The notes under the pieces: generated by a model
What the model was told of the DNA's origin: nothing
Seen by the model: only the letters and a program-made list of their open reading frames with translations
Database searches by the model: none
Made by a program: the position numbers and the translations under genes
Assembly (NCBI GenBank): GCA_037783415.1
Contig: JAZGTN010000029.1
Coordinates: forward strand, 1,054,001-1,118,000
Source: Leptasterias polaris
Taxonomy: Eukaryota > Echinodermata > Asteroidea > Forcipulatida > Asteriidae
Direction: 5' to 3'
DNA length: 64,000 nucleotides
Shown here: in pieces, positions 55,270-64,000 of the stretch
Layout of the letters: each line of letters opens with the position of its first letter
Position numbering within the stretch: the stretch's first letter is position 1

Positions 55270-55375
55270 TTAGTTTAAAGGTAGGGGTCATAGATTTTTC
55301 TTAAATACTCCAAAACAATTTGACCATAAAAACTTACTTGATAAGAAGCACTGCAGCTTTTGATAGTATAAACTA
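55270..55375 (+). repeat. Fragment of the dispersed repeat seen at 22.6-23.0 kb
   Basis: Shares 'acttacttgataagaagcac', 'tgcagcttttgatagtataa' with 22.72-22.76 kb. Confidence 0.5.
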
Positions 55376-55379
55376 TGGG

Positions 55380-56630
55380 CAAGGATTCCATTCGAAATAA
55401 TATGGTTTGGACAAGTTTTCCCCTAAACTCATTTGAATCTGGGAAAAGATTCATGCATGAATCGTTTTTCATTTTTCTGAGTGTTGGTGTCCGTTCGCGA
55501 ATGCTGCGACCAGAGATGATGTTATTACCCGCTGTCATCTCGCTAAACGTATACTCGACATTCTTGTAAAATACCGTGACAGCTCTTTTGCTTTCTTTCG
55601 CAACAAGAAGACACTGTATTCAGCGGAAACTTTCACATGTGGCTTTTAAGTATCTTTCTTTACAATGTGTCCTAAATCAGCGTTTGTTGACAAACACCAA
55701 TTTATGACCTTGTACTTTTAAATCAATATCAATAAAGTATACGCCTACAGGAACGCTGTATAACAAAAGGAGGGGTAGACCAAGGCCAAGTCGGCCGTTT
55801 CAAATACAATGACGTTACTATGGTAATTGAACCAAACACAAGCTACCTTTGACTCATTTTTTTTAAAGCTCACTGGTTCAAAGCTCCGTCGCATGAAGAA
55901 ATTAAAATCATGGCTCTTTGAAACTCAAACACAACCGCACAAGCTGCTCTTGCCTTTATTTGATCCCAGTGGCGTATAGTGCCTTGTAAATTGCTCCAAT
56001 TGTCCATCGGAACCCTTTTATAGAAAGATCACTCAACAGCAAACCTCCATTTTATGTAAGGAATGTGATTGCAATCTCACTCCTCTGCATGTACTCCTTA
56101 ACCTTTGCCCAAGGAGAGCGAAAAATTGCACTCCTTGGACAAATTAAAGTAGATTTATAAAAAAAAAACTTTGGGGGGAAAAGCATGATTTTTATTCACA
56201 TCAAGAAAAGAATCATTGATGTGGCGCTCATTTGCTTTGGTCGCGTAACAAGTTAACATTTCACTAATCCAATCATAAAATCCGGTATGCGCGTATAAAT
56301 CTTTGAGATACCGGTATATTATGTAAATGGAACATCGTGATCAGTCAGAGTTTATCAAATCGTGTTTTAATTTCACTTTTTAGAAATAATGTGTGAACAT
56401 TAGTTCGCAGGAGTGCACAGAGCTCCCCTCAATAAGTTAAAAAGAGCAGTTTTTCGCTCACCTTGTGATTCTTAAGAAGCAGCAACGACCAATTAAGATT
56501 TGTATACTTTACCACATGTCAAGTTTTGTTTATTTAGATGAGTATAGTTTAGCTTAGGAAACTCAGGGTAAAACCAGGTATGTAGGTTTTGGATGATTTG
56601 CGTTGTTTATGGTAAAATGATGTTACGTTA
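55380..56630. other. Non-coding stretch
   Basis: AT-rich with no recognised gene. The overlapping frames at 55275-55569 lie partly on the repeat. Confidence 0.4.
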
Positions 56631-56632
56631 TG

Positions 56633-56818
56633 TTATGAAGTCTCCAGAATGTCGTTTGTAGACCGCGCACGTTGTACACCGCCGAAAGTCTTACTTGAGA
56701 TTGTTGATCGATCTAATACAGTAATGAAGTCTTTAGAATGTTGGCCAACAAATGTCCCGCAGACAGGAGCTGCATGAATAAAATTAACCATCAAAAGCAG
56801 TGCACACAAACAGAACAT
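56633..56818 (-). CDS. Candidate small secreted peptide or first exon
   Basis: The 61-codon frame begins with a textbook signal peptide: hydrophobic 'FCLCALLLMVNF' and a probable cleavage after Ala16 (IHA/AP). The remaining 45 residues are polar, with one Cys, a GTFVGQHSKDF stretch and an RAR basic site that could be a furin-type cleavage. A GTAAGA donor-like site inside (after codon 42) suggests it may be only a first exon. A TATATATATA on the minus strand about 145 bases upstream could be a TATA box. I do not recognise the family. Short frames with hydrophobic starts also arise by chance. Confidence 0.25.
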   Translation of the reverse strand: MFCLCALLLMVNFIHAAPVCGTFVGQHSKDFITVLDRSTISSKTFGGVQRARSTNDILETS

Positions 56819-56829
56819 GAACCAATCAG

Positions 56830-58440
56830 ACTATCAAGTGCATGTCACAATCATGATGTTTATAAACGCCTCGCATTCCAACAAACAATGAGGTGACATT
56901 ATTCATTCGAATAAATCTTTCGTGTGAGGGAAATGTTACCCCAGCCCCCCCCCCCCGAACAAATATATATATAATGTTTAAGTTAAAATGTGTCACATGA
57001 CCCTCTTTAAAGTGTGCTGAATCAGGCCTGTAGTCGATATTGAACATAATCGCAATCGCCCGTTCATTTAACCGTGTAGTAATTTGATCAGTCTAGATGT
57101 CTAGCCTTAAGTTACATACTCCACTCTGGCACTCGGCGTGCCGTCTTCTACTCTCTTCAGTGCAGCTAATGTTTTGTAAGAAAAGAACCCCCCCAAACAA
57201 ACAAACAAACAAACAACCCAACAAACAAACAAACAAACAAAAAAACAAAAAACACAACAAAAACCGTAGCCTACCCTGTGACTTTTTCGTAAGAATAATT
57301 ATATGTGTAAAAAGTACTAACAATAACTGACAAAATATAGCCTATGGGTCAACTGTTCCAATACAAAATTTAAAATGTAGTCAGAACCCTCCTCTGAGGT
57401 AGTGGATGTACCGCCGCGGCCGTACCCAGATATCGGTTTCCTTTAAACTTAGTCTATAGGCCTATACCCTAACCAAAAACCTAAACATTCGTCTACTTTT
57501 TATATCATTCGACCCCACCCACATTGCAGCAGATTATATGGGCCATTTGAGGCAGAGCGTTTAGGGAGGGACATTGATTATTGTGTCCAAACCAATGTCG
57601 ACAACATAGGGCGATGCCCCTGTAAAATACATATCGGTTTTTATTGGCTCAACTTTAATACTGGTCAAGTTGTCAACCACTTTTGTACTTTAGGGGACAT
57701 CACTATAGAAACATATATACAAAACTATAAATAGAACAAGAAAGTTTAATTCGTTTAATTTGTATGTGTTTCAACACGTCCGCTGCTGGTATAGTGCACT
57801 TCTGCCACCTCCTGCACACCGGAAGGTGTGGACGTGTTCAAGGCAGACGAGATATTTGTCATGAGCATGCCACAATAAAGTTGACTTTTTACCACCAAAT
57901 AGGGACCAGTAAACCAATGACCTGATACCGTATATTGATAACATAAATTGGATTACATTGAAAATTAAGGGGAGGGTGGAAAGCAGACCCGAATGATGTT
58001 TTCGCCACCATCTTATGCCAATGTTTAATTTTGCCGAATTAGTCCATGTGTTGTTGTCAGTCACTGCACCCGGCACCATAGTGCGAATTGGCTTGAAATA
58101 ATCTGGTGGTAATTATCACAGTTCATAACATGAATGCATTAATACCCTACTCTGTCCTTGCCCCAGTGCTATGTCCTTCCGTGTGGTATGTATGTGCTGA
58201 AACCTATAATGTGCATATTATTTGGATAAACGTATGCTGACGTTACTGTACTCGGAATCAAGCAATGTATACTGACAACAAATTTAAGAGATTAAACATG
58301 ACGTTCTCCTGAAGACCATCAGAGCATACTGATCGAAACGTTTGTAAAAACACTGGTTCTTTTCAGAACCACCCCGGCACAACTCATAAAAGAGATGATG
58401 TCAGTGCATGATTGGTTTTCTGTATGTTACTTGTTCAACA
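56830..58440. other. Non-coding stretch with an (AAAC)n run
   Basis: An AAAC microsatellite with small interruptions covers 57191-57265, and a run of C's lies at 56945-56957. No gene recognised; the 102-codon minus frame at 57771-58079 is not protein-like. Confidence 0.4.
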
Positions 58441-58443
58441 TCA

Positions 58444-59213
58444 TCTTAAATGTTTAATGTATTGTCTTGTTTGTTTAATTATTAGCTTGCTGGTGTACAC
58501 CCCCCCCCCCCCCCTCCCAGGGGTGAAGGTAGTCTCTACGTCACTGTCGCGCCACATTTTATACCAATCAGTATAAAGTTTAGAGCTAAGCCGATCGCAT
58601 CAGAGACGGCGATCGGGTCGGTTCAATTACCAAATCTTTAAATCGGAGCGATCATTCGGCTCAAATCAAAGACGTAATCTCCAACCATGAAATTCCATGG
58701 AGGGATCTCATACTTCCAAGTATTGAGCAATGTAGTCAATCAAAGAATACTTTGAGAAATGTAGGCTTAATCTAAGCTAAATCAATGTTAGGCTATGCGC
58801 TGCCTACATGTACGTCACCTATTTTATTGCCGGTTCCTTCTTCATCTTCATCTTAAATGTTTAATGTATTGTCTTGTTTGTTTAATTATTAGCTTGCTGG
58901 TGTACACCCCCCCCCCCCTCCCTCCCAGGGGTGAAGGTAGTCTCTACGTCACTGTCGCGCCACATTTTATACCAATCAGTATAAAGTTTAGAGCTAAGCC
59001 GATCGCATCAATTACCAAATCTTTAAATCGGAGCGATCATTCGGCTCAAATCAAAGACGTAATCTCCAACCATGAAATTCCATGGAGGGATCTCATACTT
59101 CCAAGTATTGAGCAATGTAGTCAATCAAAGAATACTTTGAGAAATGTAGGCTTAATCTAAGCTAAATCAATGTTAGGCTATGCGCTGCCTACATGTACAC
59201 GTCACCTATTTTT
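58444..59213 (+). repeat. Recent direct duplication of about 385 bp
   Basis: 58444-58827 and 58849-59213 are nearly identical direct copies. The second lacks about 24 bases around 'gacggcgatcgggtcggttc' and has a different poly(C) length. A 22-base spacer separates them. Both have the same frame remnants; the frame at 58795-59160 simply runs through the second copy. Confidence 0.85.
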
Positions 59214-59214
59214 C

Positions 59215-60688
59215 AAAACTGGACGGCTTTGGGTTCATTTGGGAATTTTTGCAGTATTAGTTACTGGCATAAACCATTAATTTCTCCTGTACTGAAAACC
59301 TGCGCAAATGTCACTGAAGTTTGTGCTCACGGGAAAAGCTCACACGTTCAGTTGTCTTGTTTGTTTTGTCAGTGATTCTGTACATGGACTTATTGATGAA
59401 TATAAATTAGATCGAAATAAAACAATGTGAATTCACAATGAAGCAAACCTCGTTACAATTACAAACAATTCCAACCTTCCCCCTATAATCAGCAGAGACC
59501 GCACCCTCCTTTTAAGTAATACGTTTTCGAAACAACTTCTAATCAACATGACGCGTCAAGCATGACGACGAGTCGTTCTCGTTAATAACAGCATCGCACA
59601 GCAACGCACTACTCGCCAACTTGTAGCCAAACTATAACACATCACATCCATAGTTACAAAGACAAACATGCCACATGAATAAGTTAACTTGAGTTAACAG
59701 GGAAACAAAATACACCAACCCAGTCTAAATCACAGATGGGTGACATACCTGCGTGACTGCCTTGCACATGTCAGCAGTTTGATGATAAATGTTGTACTTT
59801 ATAGTGCTCGATCTCTGATGCTTTTGTTTACCAGGGCCTTACTAATTTAATCATGACCATACATCCCTCACACTATAACATTAAAGAGGAATGGTCCTGA
59901 ATGGGGAAGCCATGTTCTCTAACCGATCACCCTTAGACTTCTTATCTCAATTCCATCCGTCCCATGAAGCCTTTCACATAATATTTTAGATAAACCGAAC
60001 GTCATCTCCGAAATTGTTTTACGGTTATAAAAGTGTGAGTGCTGTTCTAAAACTACCACATATATACCTCTATTTTTCGGCGGTATAGGATCAAAGTTTT
60101 TGATAACGCAAAGTGGTGATGTTTTAAAACAAAAATAAATTACAACTGTACAGTGTCATTGTGTGTAATACCCTTCCAACTATTCGGCTGTAAAGTGGAT
60201 TGTCGGCAACATCAAAGGTTAACAATCAACTAATGATGAGTGATGCAAACTCCATTTGCAAACTTTTACTTTGAAAAAGTACATAATATGCATTCAAAAT
60301 CATGCGAAGATAAAGATCAAGGCAATCTTTTAGCTACCTCCCCACAAACAAACAAAAACAAAATTAAAGGGGAAGAGGGATGATGATGATAAAGGAAATC
60401 GATCACCCGCCATACGGTGCTTATGATACGGCACGAAGTCGTGGTATTGGGGACCGGAAAATGCGCGTCTTTATTGCCGGTTCTTTCTTCATCTGAAGTC
60501 AAAACAATGTTAACATTAACGTGAAGACGAGCTTCATTTTCATGAAGACCAGAGGAGTATTCAAAATGAAACGTCGACGCCCAACATTGTCTCATCCGCG
60601 GCTCTCCTGAGAGCCGCCTCTTATACATAGAAGAGGTTATTATAATTTGTTTTAAATTTATCGACAACATTTCTTCACACACACTCTA
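59215..60688. other. Non-coding stretch
   Basis: Contains a small perfect hairpin GCGGCTCTC-ct-GAGAGCCGC at about 60598-60617. The 121-codon minus frame at 60317-60682 is not recognisable. No gene called. Confidence 0.4.
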
Positions 60689-60689
60689 A

Positions 60690-60775
60690 AATCTAGGTCA
60701 GGCTTACCCGGAAACTGGTTGTATAAAAAAAATGGGATTTTAAATCGAATTTTGGGTCAGTTTGACCCGGGTTTT
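60690..60775. repeat. TGACCCGG-type dispersed repeat, copy 7 (fragment)
   Basis: Contains 'aggtcaggcttacccggaaactgg', a close match to 'aggtcaggcttacatggaaactgg' in copy 2, and 'gggtcagtttgacccggg'. Confidence 0.5.
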
Positions 60776-61140
60776 TGTGTTTTGACACAAAATTTGTTTA
60801 CACCAAAAAGTGTACACTTTTCTGTAGAGGAAGGTGTCACATTTTGCACAAGGCACTAATCCTAATGTACAGGTACACCTCAACACTAAATAGTTTTTGG
60901 TTTTTCAAACTAAAAATTGAAAATGTGTACAGTATAGGCTGGAATCAATGTGCACCAGAAAGTGCACCGGTGTCTCTACCTTTACGATGTCGATCTGATC
61001 TGATCGCAATAGGCCCTATTGCCCAATTGTTTACTGCACGAGAAGACAACAAACAAGACAAAATAAACCACTTTAGACATTACATTCTCAATGAGAAATA
61101 CTTTGGATGTTGTGCATGATAGTCACCGACGGTAGATATG

Positions 61141-61275
61141 CCGTATCCGAATTGGCGGCTACAGCTACGGCTACGGCTGTTGCTAAGGGTGTTGCTAAGG
61201 ACGTCCTATACTTCAATGCACGATGACGCGGAAATCTAGCCGTAGCCGTAGCTGTAGCCGCCAATTCGGACACGG
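61141..61275. mobile_element. Short palindromic MITE
   Basis: The 38-base arms 61141-61178 and 61238-61275 are reverse complements with one mismatch (start CCGTATCCGAATTGGCGGCT, then CTACGG repeats), around a 59-base loop. It has no coding capacity and no obvious target duplication. Confidence 0.75.
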
Positions 61276-61279
61276 CCTT

Positions 61280-61833
61280 AGCTTTGATCAATGACAATTA
61301 TTAATGAAAATTGTTTTCAGATTGGAATGGTTTTTTTGGGGGTATGTGTGTGCAATTTGCTGAGCGACTTTTCGGTGGCAGCAAGTTGACATAGCACCAC
61401 ATCACCACATCACCGTGTCCTAGTTTAGATTTCATCCCAATACCTTGTCCTATCATGCCGTCACGGGTAGGTCGTGAAACTGTAAAACTTAATATATTCG
61501 CGAGGGACAACGGATACAGTCCTGTCTCGTCGCAACGAGAATGCGCCGACCCCCTTACCTAGATTCTCCCGTGACTATGCCAGGTTGCCCAGAGGTCTAC
61601 ACGAAGACCCATCCGTCAAACGTCAAATGAATATCAAAAACACACGCCTAAAAAAAAGTTCGTAGGTACCAGAAGTGAAGAGTGACCATAATCTCTTTAA
61701 AGCGAGAATGAAAATGACAGAGTGTAGCCCCAACAAACATTTCCCCCTCCATGCTTAATTGAGATTTATTAAGACGCAATAAGTTGTTGCTCAATTACTT
61801 GTGTTCGGTTTGAAGTGCCTGTGGTGACAAAGC
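61280..61833. other. Non-coding stretch
   Basis: No gene or repeat recognised. It would contain the promoter if the exon candidate at 61834 is real. Confidence 0.35.
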
Positions 61834-62052
61834 ATGATGGGTGATGACACTTTCTCCACCATGGATATTGCTAGAGCCCCCGCAAAAGTGCGACGACTTG
61901 CAATTGCGTTCTTCATCGTTCCTCTTCTTTTTATTTATGTATATATATATTATCTGGAAGCACTCCCTAATCCGTCTCATTCTCTGGGACCCGTTTCACC
62001 GTTCCGTAGCTGTGTCAACAGAGACGCAACGTGGTGGATCCCCGGGAAATGA
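61834..62052 (+). CDS. Candidate type II membrane-anchor exon
   Basis: The 72-codon frame starts MMGDDTFSTMDIARAP, has a basic KVRR and then a 20-residue hydrophobic stretch (about 24-44, rich in I, F, L, V and Y). A lumenal-type segment with one Cys follows. A short cytosolic tail with basic residues before a single helix is the layout of Golgi type II enzymes such as glycosyl- and sulfotransferases. The frame ends at TGA, so it would need splicing before 62050, and I see no strong donor. No enzyme motif is present. The other plus frame here (61841-62092) and the minus frames are less convincing. Confidence 0.25.
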   Translation: MMGDDTFSTMDIARAPAKVRRLAIAFFIVPLLFIYVYIYYLEALPNPSHSLGPVSPFRSCVNRDATWWIPGK

Positions 62053-62059
62053 AGTGGAC

Positions 62060-62970
62060 GCGGCAGGTTTCAATGATTTTGACACGCGCTGAATTCCTCG
62101 TATTATTTGTGTAATGCTCCTCCACGCAGCAACGATCTGTGTTTGCTGATTCGAGTGGACGGGGATTCTTTTCCCAAAGTCTTTCAAGTTTTTATGGGTT
62201 TTGTTTTCTTCCGAATGATCGAGTCGTCGTCCCATCCTCAAACATGGACCACGTGTAAACAATAAATGGATCGATTTCCGAAAGCGCACGGGAGATGCGC
62301 CGATGCCCCAAATGTCCTTTGGTAGATTCAGATGAAAGTCCTCTGTCAACACTAAATGCTTTCGGGAACATGCATGCTCTTATAACATGGTGGTTTTAGG
62401 GTGGATCTGCAAGAGGAAAAAGTGGTTAAACGAGGGGCGTGGTCGAACAGTGTACACTGTTCCCAGAGGTTGCCGGGGTACCAGGGATCCCATCAGAATG
62501 CACACAATCATATAAGTGAGCTTCAACAGTTCAATTCAATCAATTTATGTCCATATTTGTACAGAATGTTATCAATTATCTTAGAAACCATGCACTGTTA
62601 CAGACATAAAAATTATATGAATTCTTATCCCGGATACCAAATAAAACTGTAAAAAAAGTATATAAACAGTCCAAAAAGAAACTTGCTCGAAATCCGTCAT
62701 TCAGACACCCAATTAACCGCGACGTCTGTTTCAGGTATTAGAGGTCTTAATTATTAAAGCTTAATGCGCCAACTTGACCTTAGTCGAAGAAGACAGTGAA
62801 GTGACCGTATACTAATACCACACATCGGCGAGAAACACTGAAAGCATTCTATGCAGATTTCATCGGCATGACTCGACTCGGTCGTCTACAAAAATGTAAT
62901 GTAAACGAGATGGCTTAAAGTCATTAATGTTACCAATACATTTTATTGCACCCTGTGAGGTACAAATCGA
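62060..62970. other. Non-coding stretch
   Basis: No gene recognised. The 118-codon minus frame at 61996-62352 resembles nothing I know. Confidence 0.35.
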
Positions 62971-62974
62971 TTTG

Positions 62975-63040
62975 GCTTAGAATAGGCAGTTTGCTGAGTA
63001 TGGTTTTCTGCTTAAAATGTTTACGAAGCTGGGCCAGTGT
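62975..63040. repeat. 'gcttaa...gctgggcc' repeat fragment
   Basis: Contains 'ggttttctgcttaaaatg' and 'gaagctgggcc', matching the right end of the repeat at 5.75-6.0 kb. Confidence 0.4.
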
Positions 63041-63117
63041 CGATTAGAGCACCTAAGTATGCTGTCAATCAGGTTACCTCTAGAAAAACTGTACAATGTG
63101 ATATAAGAGCACAGACG

Positions 63118-63290
63118 AGGAGAGTCATGGTGGTCCAGCGGTAACGTCAGAGTGTGGGTTGAAGTCCCGTGGGTTTTAGATTGTGTGTACTTGATCAAGA
63201 CACTTAATCAAGCTTCGTTGAGGGATGTTGAGCTAGAAAGATCCCGTGTAATGTGTGTACGGAGGTGTTTTACCCAAAAAAAAAACCACA
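63118..63290 (+). mobile_element. SINE-like element with a tRNA-like head
   Basis: The head 'tggtggtccagcggtaacg' resembles a tRNA A-box region, and 'gtgggttgaagtcccg' a decayed B-box. It is followed by 'cttgatcaagacacttaatc', which resembles the 'cttgagcaagacacttaac' core found in several tRNA-derived SINE families. An A-rich run follows at 63276-63295. Confidence 0.45.
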
Positions 63291-63559
63291 AAAAACATAG
63301 TCAAATACCGTTAGCAGAAGGGTTTTCCCCCGGTGTTGCTGGCACGGTCGGCTGCAGATTGCACCACATCAACTTGTAAACCCTTACAAGATGCGGTTGA
63401 TCATATTATTCTAATAGGTGTAATATTTACACCTAGCTCTTATAGTTATATCTATTGCTACTTTAAGACGCCGCTATCAATAGTATGTACACTGTGCCAC
63501 TCCATATAGGCAACAACGTGGTAATACCCTACGAGTGCCGCTATAAAGAAAATCACTGT

Positions 63560-64000
63560 GATAGCATGCGAACGTTGAATCAACGTTGATATTTAGTTAG
63601 CATGGTTGATAAGGGTTATTGTTCGTTTACCAGCGTTAAATAAACGTTTATCAAAGGTAAAAAGGGTTTATGATTGATTCTAGTGACAATTCAAAATTCG
63701 TTTCAGGTTTTCTTGATTGGTCCGTTTTGGGTTGATACAATAACTTTTAATCAACTTTTGTTTTAGGTTTTTACAGTTGGTCCGTTTTTGGTTGACATAA
63801 TAAAGTTAAATCAACGTTTTATTAAGGTTTTCATGATGTTCAGGGTTTTTTGTTAAAGCTAAAATAACGATATATCAACATACGCGCGAGGCTTTCATGG
63901 TTGACCTGATTTCGGTTGATAAAATACCCTAAAAACACCATTTGTTGTTCTGGGTTTTTTGGTTGCTCTGTTAGTAACTGATGGATTACCGGCAGTAACG
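63560..64000. repeat. Diverged tandem array running off the right edge
   Basis: Units of about 60-66 bases share 'aggttttcatggttggtccg', 'tttttggttgataaaataa' and 'aaatcaacgtttt'. At least four units are visible from about 63702 to 63940. 'gaacgttgaatcaacgttgat' words with a related theme start at 63567. The array continues beyond the window. Confidence 0.6.

Noticed and set aside
57396..57420. 'tgaggtagtggatgta' resembling a let-7 seed
   Set aside because: Only the first bases match and no flanking sequence folds into a precursor hairpin.
1..64000. A bacterial or phage-type multi-gene system
   Set aside because: No long co-directional ORFs, no ribosome-binding sites and pervasive eukaryotic repeats; the window is metazoan genomic DNA.

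Overview
The window looks like nuclear genomic DNA of a marine deuterostome, most likely an echinoderm and possibly a sea star. It is AT-rich, gene-poor and crowded with interspersed repeats. Coding sequence is sparse and intron-interrupted, and I see no operons or ribosome-binding sites. Short dispersed signatures such as AGGCCTA, the 'ttacttgataagaagcactgcag' type repeat, 'gcttaagca' repeats and tRNA-Leu-headed SINEs are ones I associate with echinoderm genomes. That species inference rests on memory of such repeats and was not checked by a search.

The one unmistakable complete gene is a single-exon class A (rhodopsin-like) GPCR on the minus strand at 10.6-11.7 kb. It resembles the bombesin/endothelin/CCHamide neuropeptide-receptor group. 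A candidate first coding exon on the plus strand (12463-12603, ending at a GTAAGC donor) lies head-to-head with it, so the roughly 740 bp between them may be a shared regulatory region. Weaker exon candidates lie at 4.1-4.4 kb (minus, membrane segment), 33.65 kb (plus, with a TACTAAC branch point and GTGAGT donor), 56.6-56.8 kb (minus, signal peptide) and 61.8-62.05 kb (plus, type II membrane anchor). Promoter-like clusters (CCAAT, CRE, E-box, E2F, YY1 motifs) lie at 24.3-24.45 and 27.9-28.3 kb. I could not link these into gene models.

Most of the rest is a transposon graveyard. At 13.2 kb is a 268-bp palindromic MITE. At 14.94-15.23 kb a hAT-like MITE with a perfect 8-bp target duplication carries five 42-bp tandem units. 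At 16.6-18.7 kb three DNA elements are nested. One of them is a 1.5-kb Kolobok-like element (TTAA flanks) with a 1.8-kb sister copy in reverse orientation at 43.5-45.3 kb that keeps a THAP zinc-finger exon. At 19.39-20.83 kb is a foldback-like element whose arms are built of NotI-rich (GCGGCCGC) satellite units, with about 31 NotI sites. 5'-truncated LINE 3' ends lie at 34.9-35.5 kb (plus) and 49.5-49.9 kb (minus). Another degraded DNA transposon, with a putative zinc-binding exon, lies at 47.67-48.83 kb. SINEs, a dispersed 'TGACCCGG' palindromic family, a GACGTCC-containing repeat family, recent tandem duplications (38.4 kb, 58.4-59.2 kb) and a diverged tandem array running off the right edge complete the picture.

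Nothing here looks like a coordinated multi-gene system. The strongest unusual signals are the NotI foldback element, the minisatellite-bearing hAT MITE and the paired Kolobok-like copies that share one nonsense codon.
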